The translations under genes and the position numbers were made by a program. From Sphingomonas sanxanigenens DSM 19645 = NX02 (GTDB taxonomy: Bacteria > Pseudomonadota > Alphaproteobacteria > Sphingomonadales > Sphingomonadaceae), in contig NZ_CP006644.1 in NCBI RefSeq assembly GCF_000512205.2, forward strand, positions 4,664,501-4,728,500: 64,000 bases of DNA, given 5' to 3'. This document shows positions 45,239 to 53,345 of the stretch, in pieces. The notes below the pieces were generated by a model. That model worked only from the letters and a program-made list of their open reading frames with translations, did not search any database and was not told the origin of the DNA. The number at the start of each line of letters is the position of its first letter. The stretch's first letter is position 1.

Positions 45239-46006
45239 TCAGGCCGTCCAGCCGCCGTCGATCGACAGGTTGGCGCCGGTGATCGCCTTGGCATCGTCTC
45301 CGCACAGATAGACGGCGAGCGCCGCGACCTGTTCGGAGGTGACGAACTCCTTGGTCGGCTGGCCGGCCAGCAGCACGTCGTGCAACACCTGCTCGCGCGT
45401 CATGTTGCGCGCTTTCATGGTGTCGGGGATCTGGTGCTCGACCAGCGGCGTCCAGACATAGCCCGGGCTGATCGCATTGACGGTGATGCCGTCGGTCGCG
45501 GTTTCGAGCGCCGCCGTCTTCACCAGCCCGGCAAGGCCGTGCTTCGCCGAGACATAGGCCGATTTGAAGGGCGAGGCGGTCTTGGAATGCGCCGAGGCGG
45601 TGCAGACGATGCGGCCCCATTTGCGCGCCTTCATGATCGGTATCGCGGCACGCATCGCATAGAAGGCGGAACTGAGGTTGATCGCGATCACCGCCTCCCA
45701 CTTCTCCGGCGGAAATTCCTCGATCGGCGAGACGTGCTGGATGCCGGCGTTGCAGATCAGGATGTCGGGCGCCGCCGCCTCGACCATCGCGGCGATCTGT
45801 TCGTGCTTGGTCATGTCCGCGCCGTCATAGCCCGCCGTCACACCGAAATCGGCCTCGATGCTGCTGCGTTCCTTCTCGATGTCCTCGGGCTTGCCGAAGC
45901 CGTTGATGACGACATTGACGCCGACCGCCGCGAGCGCACGGGCATAGGCGAGGCCGATGCCCGAGGTGGAGCCGGTGACGAGCGCAGTCTTGCCCTTGAG
46001 CGACAT
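45239..46006 (-). CDS. bdhA: 3-hydroxybutyrate dehydrogenase (SDR)
   Basis: 255 residues. SDR motifs: LVTGSTSGIGLAYARAL (cofactor loop), ICNAGIQH, catalytic Ser in VCTASAHSKTA, YVSAKHG (Tyr-x-x-x-Lys) and NAISPGYVWTPLVEHQIPD. The segment after PGYVWTPLVE and the INGFG loop are typical of D-3-hydroxybutyrate dehydrogenase, which interconverts hydroxybutyrate and acetoacetate with NAD. AAAGGAAG precedes the ATG. It follows the patatin gene by 56 bases, the usual partner in alphaproteobacteria. Confidence 0.88.
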   Translation of the reverse strand: MSLKGKTALVTGSTSGIGLAYARALAAVGVNVVINGFGKPEDIEKERSSIEADFGVTAGYDGADMTKHEQIAAMVEAAAPDILICNAGIQHVSPIEEFPPEKWEAVIAINLSSAFYAMRAAIPIMKARKWGRIVCTASAHSKTASPFKSAYVSAKHGLAGLVKTAALETATDGITVNAISPGYVWTPLVEHQIPDTMKARNMTREQVLHDVLLAGQPTKEFVTSEQVAALAVYLCGDDAKAITGANLSIDGGWTA

Positions 46007-46062
46007 CGAATTCTTCCTTTCGTCAGACTTGGGGGGCAGCAATCATGCGACGCTCGCTCGGC

Positions 46063-47208
46063 TCACTTGCGGGCGAGGTCGAAGGCGGCGGTCTTGCCGT
46101 CGAGGATGTTGCGCGCGACGACTTCCGAGCGCGACACGGTTTCCGCCACTGCGGCGCGGCCCGCGCTCCAATGCTCGTTCATCGTCCGCGCCGAGAATTC
46201 ATAGTCGCGCGCACCGCCTTCCCAGGCATTGGCGCGATAGATCAGGTGGACGACGTTGACGGCAAATTCCTCGGCCTGCGCCTTCAGCGCCACGACATCG
46301 GGGTCGCCGCACATCTCCGCCGGCAGCTTGGCGAGCACGCGGCGGATCGTCTCGCGCTCGCGCCTGAGCTTCAGCAATGCGTCGCTGACCTGACGCGTGC
46401 GGCTGGAGAAGCGGATTTCCTTCTCGCGCGCCATCACGTCCATGATCGTGCGTGGCCGTTCCGCCACCGCGGAGAAAAGATCGACCTGGAACACGAGCAT
46501 CTCGGCCCGCTGCGTTTCCAGCACGTAGGAAAGCGGGGTGTTGGAAACGAGGCCGCCATCCCACCACCAGCGCCCGTCGATCTCGACCGGCGGCAGGCCC
46601 GGCGGCAACGCGCCGGACGCCATGATGTGGCGGGCGTCGAGCCGCTCATGCGCGCTGTCGAAATAATGGAAATTGCCGTTCTCGATGTCGACCGCGCCGA
46701 CCGCGATCCGCACCGGGCCATCGTTGAGCAGATCCCAGTCGACGAAGGCATCGAGCGTCTCGGCGAGCTGCGCGCTGTCATAGAAGCTCAGCGCCTCGCA
46801 ACTTCCCGGCGGCGCCATCAGGGGCGGCCAGGAGCGCGGCTTGAAGAAGCCCGGCACTCCGAAGGTGGCGACGAAGCCCGCGGACCATTCGTGGATCGCC
46901 TCGCGCAGGCGGTCGTCCTGCCAGATCGGAAAGCTGGGCAGCCAGCCGCTCAGCCGATCCCAGAAGGCACGCAGACGCTCGACGCGCAGTTCGGGCGGAT
47001 TGCCCGCGATCAGCGCGGCATTGACCGCGCCGATCGAGATGCCCGCGACGATATCGACCTCGATCGCCGCCTCGTGCAACGCGTCGTAGACGCCCGCCTG
47101 ATACGAACCCAGCGCGCCGCCGCCCTGGAGGACCAGTGCCACTTCCTCGGGAAGGGGCAGCGCCTTGGACCGGGATCGGCGCAGGCGTCGGGGCTCTGAG
47201 TCTGCCAT
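46063..47208 (-). CDS. Patatin-like phospholipase with DUF3734 C-terminus
   Basis: 381 residues. Patatin motifs: LVLQGGGALGSYQAGV (oxyanion loop), nucleophile serine in GISIGAVNAAL, and Asp of the dyad in WWDGGLVSNTP. The C-terminal DUF3734 region includes RTIMDVMAREKEIRFSSRTR. It should act as a cytoplasmic serine esterase; its conserved pairing with bdhA suggests a role in hydroxybutyrate oligomer or lipid turnover. Divergent from the zinc metallopeptidase gene. Confidence 0.9.
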   Translation of the reverse strand: MADSEPRRLRRSRSKALPLPEEVALVLQGGGALGSYQAGVYDALHEAAIEVDIVAGISIGAVNAALIAGNPPELRVERLRAFWDRLSGWLPSFPIWQDDRLREAIHEWSAGFVATFGVPGFFKPRSWPPLMAPPGSCEALSFYDSAQLAETLDAFVDWDLLNDGPVRIAVGAVDIENGNFHYFDSAHERLDARHIMASGALPPGLPPVEIDGRWWWDGGLVSNTPLSYVLETQRAEMLVFQVDLFSAVAERPRTIMDVMAREKEIRFSSRTRQVSDALLKLRRERETIRRVLAKLPAEMCGDPDVVALKAQAEEFAVNVVHLIYRANAWEGGARDYEFSARTMNEHWSAGRAAVAETVSRSEVVARNILDGKTAAFDLARK

Positions 47209-47230
47209 CGGCCCCTAGATGCGCGCTCCG

Positions 47231-47308
47231 CTGCGGTGCATCAAGAGGCACCGCGATGATCAATCGCCATTGCGGCTTCCGTCGATTGCAACCGTCCCGA
47301 TTGCAACC
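47231..47308. promoter_or_regulatory. Repeats in the patatin/metallopeptidase divergent region
   Basis: Two structures lie between the divergent starts. GCGGTGC (47231-47237) and GCACCGC (47246-47252) are an inverted repeat close to the patatin start. GATTGCAACC occurs twice in tandem at 47284-47293 and 47299-47308 (15-bp spacing), upstream of the metallopeptidase gene. They could be operators; no regulator is known. Confidence 0.35.
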
Positions 47309-47353
47309 AGATCGTCGCAGCCGCATTGTCCCCCGCACCAAGGGAGAGGCAAG

Positions 47354-48247
47354 ATGCGGCTCGACGACGAAGCGCCCAGCAGCAATATCGAAGACCGGAC
47401 CGGTGGCGGCGGGCGCGGCGGCTTCGGCCTGCCCGCGGCCGGATTGCTCGGCCTGGTCGGCAGCCGTTTCGGCTGCGGCGGCATCATCGCGCTCGTCGTC
47501 GTCGCGATGCTGCTCGGCCTCAATCCGCTGCAATTGCTGGGCGACGGTCAGTTGACCGCCCCTGCGCCGCGCCAGCAGCAGAGCGCGCCGGCGGGCGGGG
47601 CGGCCTCGACGATCGACCCGCAGGTCAAGGACATGGTGGCGCGCGTGCTCGGTTCCACCGAGCGGCGCTGGACCGCGCTGTTCGCGCGCAGCGGCGAGCG
47701 CTATGTGGAGCCGCGCCTGGTGCTCTACACCGAGAACGACCGCTCCGGCTGCGGCGCCGCGCAGGCGGCGATGGGCCCCTTCTACTGCCCCGCCGACCAG
47801 CGCATCTACCTCGACGTCACCTTCTTCAACGAACTCGCCACGCGCTTCCGGGCGCAGGGCGATTTCGCCGCCGCCTATGTTATTGCGCATGAAGTGGGTC
47901 ATCACGTCCAGACGCTGACCGGCATCAACGAGAAGGTCCGCCGGGCGCAGGCCAATGCGAGCGAGGCGGAAGGCAATGCGCTGCAGGTGAAGATGGAACT
48001 GCAGGCGGATTGCTATGCCGGCGTGTGGGCGCGCAACGACGAAAATCTGATGGAGCCCGGCGATCTGGAAGAAGGGCTGACGGCCGCCGCGGCGATTGGT
48101 GACGACACGCTGCAGAAGGCGGCGGGCCGCCGCCCGGTTCCGGAAAGCTTCACCCACGGCTCCGCGGCGCAACGCGTCGAATGGCTGCGCCGCGGGTATC
48201 AATCGGGCGATCCCGCCGCGTGCGATACCTTCGCCGCGGGACGCTGA
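47354..48247 (+). CDS. Neutral zinc metallopeptidase (YpfJ family)
   Basis: 297 residues. A Gly-rich cytoplasmic start and one membrane helix (GIIALVVVAMLLGLNPLQLL) precede the peptidase domain with the zinc motif IAHEVGHHVQ, YCPADQRIYLDVTFF and the third-ligand region ELQADCYAGVWA. C-terminal SFTHGSAAQRVEWLRRG is the family signature. Activity of this family is not well defined. GGGAGAGG lies before ATG 47354. Confidence 0.92.
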   Translation: MRLDDEAPSSNIEDRTGGGGRGGFGLPAAGLLGLVGSRFGCGGIIALVVVAMLLGLNPLQLLGDGQLTAPAPRQQQSAPAGGAASTIDPQVKDMVARVLGSTERRWTALFARSGERYVEPRLVLYTENDRSGCGAAQAAMGPFYCPADQRIYLDVTFFNELATRFRAQGDFAAAYVIAHEVGHHVQTLTGINEKVRRAQANASEAEGNALQVKMELQADCYAGVWARNDENLMEPGDLEEGLTAAAAIGDDTLQKAAGRRPVPESFTHGSAAQRVEWLRRGYQSGDPAACDTFAAGR

Positions 48248-48307
48248 GGCCGCGTTTGATGGCATGCGGTTAACCCTATTTTCGTTATCTATGCTTAACG
48301 CCGTTGC

Positions 48308-50035
48308 ATGCGTCGCGCGGGGCTGAAGCATGGATATGGTGGACGCGCGTTGGCGCTCGTGGTGCTGTGGCTGGCGCTGCTCGCGGCGCCGGCGGCAGCG
48401 CGCGCGGCGCCCAACCACTCGGACGCGGTCGTTCATCCGCAGGTTTGCCTGCTGAAGGCGGAACCGGGCATGACGCCGGCGGCGCTGTGGCAGACCCCCG
48501 ACCGATTCGATTGCAGCGGCCCCCAGACGAGAAAGGGACCCGGCGATTTCTGGGTTCTCCTGCGCGGCTTCTCGATAAGGAACAGCGCGGTCGAACCGAT
48601 GCAGCTGCGCTGGGGCAGCACCTGGCAGCAGCGGGTGCAGATCTATACCGTTCGGGCCGACGGCAGCGTCGCGACGACCGGTTTCCGATCCGACACCACC
48701 AGCCCCTATATCGAACTGGGCGCCTTCATCTCGGTGCCGCTGCCGACTGCGGACAGCCCGATCGTCGGCATCCTGGTCCATATCGGCGGTGCCGCGAATC
48801 AGCGCGGGGTGATGCTGACGCCCAGCATCGAACAGGTATCGCGCGGTGCGGGCCGCACACTGGCGCTTGCGGCGGCCTATTCGGCGTTCGGCGGGCTCGG
48901 CATCGCCCTTATCGTCTACAACCTGATGCTGTGGAGCGCGCTCAGGCTGCGCTTCCTGATCGATTACTGCGCGATGGTGGGCACCACCTTGTTCTATGGC
49001 GTGTCGTCGTCGGGCGCGCTTGCGTGGCTGTTGCCCTGGATCGACAACAATGACCGGCTACGCCTCAACTATCTGCTGCTCGCGCTCGTCGGCATCTGCG
49101 CGATGACCTTCGTGCGGCATTTCTTTGAGCCGAATGTGCTGCCCCCCCGCCTGCACCGGCTGATCAAGGCGAGCTGCGCGCTGGTATTCGCCACCGGCCT
49201 CGGCTTCACGCTGTTCGCGCCGCACGCGATCGCGCCGCTCGACCGCGCGTTCGCCTTCGCGATCGTGGCGATGCTCTGCACCTTGCCGGTGGTGATCTAT
49301 TACGCGTGGCGCGCCCGCAGCCGCTATCTCGCCCTGTTCCTGCTCGCCTGGTCGGCGCCGATCCTGTTCGCGGCGCTGCGCACCGCGCATGGCCTGGGCT
49401 TCATCGCGCACTCCTTTTGGCTCGACAATTCGACCGTCGGCGCGATGATGATCGAGGCCCTGATCAGTTCGCTGGTCGTCGCGCATCGCATCGACACGCT
49501 GACGAAGGAACGGGACCGTGCCCGCCAGAGCGCGATCGAGGCCAGCGCGCTCGCGGACACCGACCCGCTGACCGGGCTGCTCAACCGCCGCGCCTTCCTG
49601 CGCGAGGCGGTGCGGGCGGGCAGCAACGGCCGCGGCCAGCGGCTGGTGCTGATCGACATCGACCATTTCAAGCGAATCAACGACCGGTTCGGCCATGATG
49701 CGGGCGATGAAGTGCTGCGGCGCGTCGCCACCATTCTCGACGACAGCGCGGAACTGCCTGCCGCGCGGCTGGGCGGCGAGGAGTTCGGCCTGTTGTCTCC
49801 ATCGGGTCCCGGCGCGGTCGACCCCGAAGCGCTTCTGACGCGCGCACGCAACGCGACCATGCCGAACAATGCGCGCGTGACGCTGAGCATCGGCATCGCC
49901 GAAGGGTGCATCGCCAACGAAGCGGACTGGCAACGGCTTTACCGGCGCGCCGACATCGCGCTCTACCGCTCCAAACAGTCCGGCCGGGATCGCTGCTGCA
50001 TGTGGACGGAAATGCTGGGCGACGAGGCCGCATAG
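48308..50035 (+). CDS. Diguanylate cyclase with 7TM-DISM sensor
   Basis: 575 residues. A signal peptide (about 1-34) and a periplasmic beta-rich domain (35-185) precede seven membrane helices (about 190-400), then a short coiled-coil-like helix and the GGDEF domain: TDPLTGLLNRRAFL, LIDIDHFKRINDRFGHDAGD, and the active-site GGEEF (LGGEEFGLL). The intact motif predicts synthesis of cyclic di-GMP; no RxxD inhibitory site precedes it. The 7TMR-DISM layout suggests it senses a periplasmic ligand. Its 3' flank carries a strong terminator. Confidence 0.9.
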   Translation: MRRAGLKHGYGGRALALVVLWLALLAAPAAARAAPNHSDAVVHPQVCLLKAEPGMTPAALWQTPDRFDCSGPQTRKGPGDFWVLLRGFSIRNSAVEPMQLRWGSTWQQRVQIYTVRADGSVATTGFRSDTTSPYIELGAFISVPLPTADSPIVGILVHIGGAANQRGVMLTPSIEQVSRGAGRTLALAAAYSAFGGLGIALIVYNLMLWSALRLRFLIDYCAMVGTTLFYGVSSSGALAWLLPWIDNNDRLRLNYLLLALVGICAMTFVRHFFEPNVLPPRLHRLIKASCALVFATGLGFTLFAPHAIAPLDRAFAFAIVAMLCTLPVVIYYAWRARSRYLALFLLAWSAPILFAALRTAHGLGFIAHSFWLDNSTVGAMMIEALISSLVVAHRIDTLTKERDRARQSAIEASALADTDPLTGLLNRRAFLREAVRAGSNGRGQRLVLIDIDHFKRINDRFGHDAGDEVLRRVATILDDSAELPAARLGGEEFGLLSPSGPGAVDPEALLTRARNATMPNNARVTLSIGIAEGCIANEADWQRLYRRADIALYRSKQSGRDRCCMWTEMLGDEAA

Positions 50036-50040
50036 AAAAG

Positions 50041-50065
50041 GGGCCCGGAGCGATGCTCCGGGCCC
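50041..50065. terminator. Bidirectional hairpin after the diguanylate cyclase gene
   Basis: GGGCCCGGAGC (50041-50051) and GCTCCGGGCCC (50055-50065) form a perfect 11-bp stem with a GAT loop, preceded by GAAAAG and followed by TCGTTCG. It separates the convergent cyclase and DUF2171 genes. Confidence 0.7.
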
Positions 50066-50096
50066 TCGTTCGTCATCCGCAAGGGATCGGCCGATC

Positions 50097-51056
50097 CTAG
50101 AAGCTGCGCGTGTAGCTGTCGGTGCCGACGGTACCGCGGCGCTCGTCCTTGTCGCCGAACAGCGCCTGGCGATCCTCTTCGTCACGCCACGCCGACTGCG
50201 CCTGTTGCGCGGTCTTCTCAAGGATCACGCGATCATCGACGCGGTCGATCCAGCGCGACGGGATGCTGTGGTGATGGCCGCCGGCATCCTTGTCGTTCTT
50301 GGTCAGCAGAATACGATCACCGCGCACCTTGTCGACGATGCCGACATGCACGCCATCGGAACCGACGACCTCCATATGCTCGGTCACCAGCGCGAGACTG
50401 CCCCGCTGGGTTTCGCGACGCGTGCGCCAGTTGGCGAAGTCGGTGTCGAACTTGCTCTGATGCTCGCGCCGATATTCGTCATAATCCTGGTCGAACAGCG
50501 AGTTCTGCCGCTCACGCCACTCGACATAGCTGCCGCGGCTGTCATCGTCGTGGCCACGGTCGCGATGCCGGCTGCGAACGTCGCGGTCGGCGGCACCACG
50601 CTGCTCGCCCCAATCGCGGGTGCGGCCCCGTTCCTCGCCATAGCCGCCATAGCTTCGGCCGTAAGCGCGCCCGGTGCCGTAGCCGCTGCCATAGCGATCG
50701 CCATAGCCCTGCTCGCGCTCGTAGCGCTCGTCATAGCGATGGTCATATTCGCGGCGGCGCTCCGCCTCGTCGTCTCCGAACCAGGAACGGACTTCATCCC
50801 CGGCGCGCGAGAGGAACCCACGCTCGTCATAGTCATAGTCGGCCGGGCGGCCATAGTCTGACCGACCATAGCCGGACCGGCCGTAGCCGCGGTCATCGCG
50901 CTCCTGCCCGCGCAAACGCGCATCGCGGTCGCTGAACCCGCCATAGCGATTCTCGCCGCGATATCCGCCCTGCTCGCGGCCATAGCCATGGCCATAGCCT
51001 TGACGGTCCTCGTCGCGATAGCGGTCGCGGAAGCGGTCGTTGCGTTCGTAACCCAT
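50097..51056 (-). CDS. DUF2171 protein with long Gly/Tyr/Arg-rich disordered region
   Basis: 319 residues from ATG 51056, with AGGAGGG nine bases upstream. Residues 1-200 are extremely rich in Arg, Asp, Gly and Tyr, with repeated YG and RDR units (QGYGHGYGREQGGYRGENRY, YGRSGYGRSDYGRP). A central segment (SYVEWRERQNSLFDQDYDEY) is helical, and the C-terminal 85 residues are the DUF2171 domain (HMEVVGSDGVHVGIVDKVRG, HHHSIPSRWIDRVDDRVIL), a PRC-barrel-like fold. No signal peptide. Function unknown; the composition resembles proteins that self-associate or bind nucleic acid. Confidence 0.8.
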   Translation of the reverse strand: MGYERNDRFRDRYRDEDRQGYGHGYGREQGGYRGENRYGGFSDRDARLRGQERDDRGYGRSGYGRSDYGRPADYDYDERGFLSRAGDEVRSWFGDDEAERRREYDHRYDERYEREQGYGDRYGSGYGTGRAYGRSYGGYGEERGRTRDWGEQRGAADRDVRSRHRDRGHDDDSRGSYVEWRERQNSLFDQDYDEYRREHQSKFDTDFANWRTRRETQRGSLALVTEHMEVVGSDGVHVGIVDKVRGDRILLTKNDKDAGGHHHSIPSRWIDRVDDRVILEKTAQQAQSAWRDEEDRQALFGDKDERRGTVGTDSYTRSF

Positions 51057-51141
51057 CTGAATCACCCTCCTGAGGTGTCTATGTCGCGGGCGAGCTTTTG
51101 AAGCCGTTGCGGCTGGTCGCGCGCCCATCGGACATCCCCAG

Positions 51142-51166
51142 AATGTGCCTGAAACGCCCACGTTCC
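51142..51166 (-). promoter_or_regulatory. Weak EcfG-like promoter upstream of DUF2171 gene
   Basis: On the minus strand GGAAC (51166-51162), 16 bases, CATT (51145-51142): one mismatch from the general stress consensus GGAAC-N16/17-CGTT, 85 bases upstream of the start codon. Suggestive only. Confidence 0.3.
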
Positions 51167-51309
51167 GGCGCGCGTGACGACGCGTGCGCTTCGGCGGACG
51201 AACCGTCGGTCGCGGCCGCAACGACTGATAAGGATCAAGCGAACTGCCTATTGCGTCCCGCGAAAGGGATCGCTAGAGGGACGCCTCCCGTCGATAGCGG
51301 GGGTGGAGC

Positions 51310-51385
51310 GGGGCTGTAGCTCAGATGGGAGAGCGCTGCAATCGCACTGCAGAGGTCAGGGGTTCGATTCCCCTCAGCTCCACCA
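51310..51385 (+). tRNA. tRNA-Ala (anticodon CGC)
   Basis: A full 76-nt cloverleaf with encoded CCA. Acceptor GGGGCTG pairs with CAGCTCC and contains the G3-U70 pair that identifies alanine tRNA. D-arm GCTC/GAGC, anticodon stem CTGCA/TGCAG with loop ATCGCAC giving anticodon CGC (codon GCG), T-arm AGGGG-TTCGATT-CCCCT. Confidence 0.96.
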
Positions 51386-51567
51386 ACTTCCCGGGTTGAT
51401 GTCCTGAGAGACCGGGACCGGAGATGCCTGGGAGGAACGGCATCGGCAACATCGCACCATGCAGCCGGCAGCGCGATGCCCACGATCGGGAATCCGACAG
51501 TCATGGTCGCGCGAACTCGCGGATCGATGGTCGCATCGGCGGCGGACAGCCACCGCCCGGACAAGCT

Positions 51568-51762
51568 TCACGCACCGAGCAGCGCGGCCTCGGTGTAGAA
51601 GCCCAGGATCTCTGGCGTATAATCCAGCTGCTGGTCGAAGCCCGCCTTGCGCATATCGCCCCAGATGCGCCCCAGATGCGCGCAGGTGATGCTCAGCGCA
51701 TCGCCCTGCTCGGTCTCGATGATGTCGAGGATGCCGATCTTCGCCAGCGTGCGCGCATCCAA
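51568..51762 (-). CDS. Short orphan reading frame, possible gene remnant beside the IS
   Basis: A 64-residue frame (TTG start at 51762) reads DARTLAKIGILDIIETEQGD, ALSITCAHLGRIWGDMRKAG and ends YTPEILGFYTEAALLGA. It looks protein-like (balanced composition, periodic hydrophobics). If the insertion sequence and one target-site copy are removed, the frame continues upstream only about ten codons, so it may be a remnant that was already truncated or a small gene whose 5' end or promoter was separated by the IS. No family recognised. Confidence 0.35.
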   Translation of the reverse strand: MDARTLAKIGILDIIETEQGDALSITCAHLGRIWGDMRKAGFDQQLDYTPEILGFYTEAALLGA

Positions 51763-51770
51763 GCTGCTAT

Positions 51771-53298
51771 GTAACCCTACTGAGTCAGAAGAAGGGGGGA
51801 TTCGGTACCGGCGCAGATGTGATAGGCTCGGTGATTCAAACTGAGCTGGAGGGTCGGGATGGAGGGTCGCTGGACGGAGGAGATTGAAGCGCGTTTTGAC
51901 GCTTATGTCGATCGTCTTGTGAAAGTGATCGGGCATGCGGACCGAGCCGAACCGTTGAGGGATTATTGCACGGGACTGCTGCTTCCCGTGGAGCGCAAGA
52001 GCGTGGAGCCGCTGGCGGCGGTGGTTCGGCCTGACCGGGTATCGGCGAAACACCAGTCGCTGCTGCATTTCGTGGGTCAGGGCGGCTGGTCGGACGAGGC
52101 GCTGATGGCGTGTGTCCGCGAGCAGGTTCTGCCGGTGGTGGAGCGCGACGGCCCGGTCGAGGCCTGGATCATCGACGACACGGGCTTTCCCAAGAAGGGG
52201 AAGCATTCGGTCGGCGTGGCGCGGCAATATTGCGGACAACTCGGCAAGACCGAGAACTGCCAGGTGATGGTCAGCCTGTCGTTGGCGACCGAGACGGCGA
52301 GCCTGCCGGTTGCGCACCGGCTGTTCCTGCCGGAGGCCTGGGCGAACGACGCCGAGCGGCGGCGCAAGGCCAGGGTGCCCGAGGATATCCCCTTCCGGTC
52401 CAAGACCGGGATCGCGCTCGATCAGCTCGCGGCGGCGATCGCGCAAGGCTTGCCGCCAGGCGTCGTGCTGGCCGATGCCGGCTATGGCGGCGCCGCCGAT
52501 TTCCGCCAGGGCGTGACCGATCTGGGCTTAGCCTACGCGGTCGCGATCCGCCCCATCACCAATGTCTGGCGCCCCGGCGAGGCGCCGCCGCCACGCTCCA
52601 GAACGCACCGCCGTGGCCCTCGGCCAGGTGAGCAGAAGCTGCCCAAGCACGCTCATCAACCGGTTCAGGTCAAGGCGCTCGCGCTCGAGTTGCCCGACAG
52701 CGCGTGGCAGACCGTGACCTGCCGCCAGGGATCGAGCGAACCGCTCGGCGGACGCTTCGCTTTCCTGCGGCTATGCTGTGCCAATGGCGATGGCCTGCGC
52801 GCCAATCCTTCCCCCGAGCTATGGCTCATGATCGAATGGCCACAAGGCGACCCCGAACCCGCCCGCTTCTGGCTCTCCACCCTGCCAGCCGACATCGCCA
52901 CGACCGAACTCGTCCGCCTCACAAAGCTGCGCTGGCGCATCGAGCGCGACTATCTCGATCTCAAGCAGCAATGCGGCCTCGGCCACTATGAAGGCCGCGG
53001 ATGGCGCGGCTTCCACCACCATGTCACCCTATGCATCGCCGCCTACGGATTCCTCATCTCCCAAATGGAGACGATTCCCCCCTCAGCCCTCCACCATCCG
53101 CTATCCCGCCAAAAACCTCCCATTCCCAAAGCCTATATCCCGCGCGGCGCTCCCCGTTCGGCCGCAGCGCCATGTCCATGACTCCATCGCCACCATCCGC
53201 ATCCACCTCGCCGCCGCCATCGTCAGGCGCCTAGCTCGATGTCCCTGCTGTCTCGCGCCTCAATCCAATATCCGATCTTTATGACGCAGTAGGGGTAA
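51771..53298 (+). mobile_element. Complete IS701-family insertion sequence with 4-bp target duplication
   Basis: Terminal inverted repeats begin CCCTACTG: left 51775 onward (CCCTACTGAGTCAGAA) and right, read inward from 53294, CCCTACTGCGTCATAA (14 of 16 match). The element is 1520 bp and is flanked by GTAA at 51771-51774 and 53295-53298, a 4-bp duplication as expected for IS701. One intact transposase gene is inside. Matched target repeats imply simple insertion without later rearrangement. Confidence 0.88.
51859..53181 (+). CDS. IS701-family transposase
   Basis: 440 residues, DDE (DUF4338/IS4-like) transposase. WIIDDTGFPKKGKHSVGVAR contains the first Asp (about residues 102-115), VLADAGYGGAADFR the second (about 205), and WRIERDYLDLKQQCGLGHYE the terminal Glu region (about 355-375). 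It is full length and apparently active. The last 25 residues are Pro-rich and may be an extension past the normal end. Confidence 0.92.
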   Translation: MEGRWTEEIEARFDAYVDRLVKVIGHADRAEPLRDYCTGLLLPVERKSVEPLAAVVRPDRVSAKHQSLLHFVGQGGWSDEALMACVREQVLPVVERDGPVEAWIIDDTGFPKKGKHSVGVARQYCGQLGKTENCQVMVSLSLATETASLPVAHRLFLPEAWANDAERRRKARVPEDIPFRSKTGIALDQLAAAIAQGLPPGVVLADAGYGGAADFRQGVTDLGLAYAVAIRPITNVWRPGEAPPPRSRTHRRGPRPGEQKLPKHAHQPVQVKALALELPDSAWQTVTCRQGSSEPLGGRFAFLRLCCANGDGLRANPSPELWLMIEWPQGDPEPARFWLSTLPADIATTELVRLTKLRWRIERDYLDLKQQCGLGHYEGRGWRGFHHHVTLCIAAYGFLISQMETIPPSALHHPLSRQKPPIPKAYIPRGAPRSAAAPCP

Positions 53299-53345
53299 TC
53301 GATATACGCAACTTCCCGGCACGGCGCCCGCCGCGCCGCCGTCTC

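Noticed and set aside
48268-48300. TTAACC and TTAAC half-sites before the diguanylate cyclase, resembling a CtrA site
   Set aside because: The spacing does not fit TTAA-N7-TTAA.
51235-51564. Minus-strand open frame containing GGAEGNRTPDL
   Set aside because: It is antisense to the tRNA-Ala gene; this peptide string is a well-known artefact of tRNA-antisense frames.
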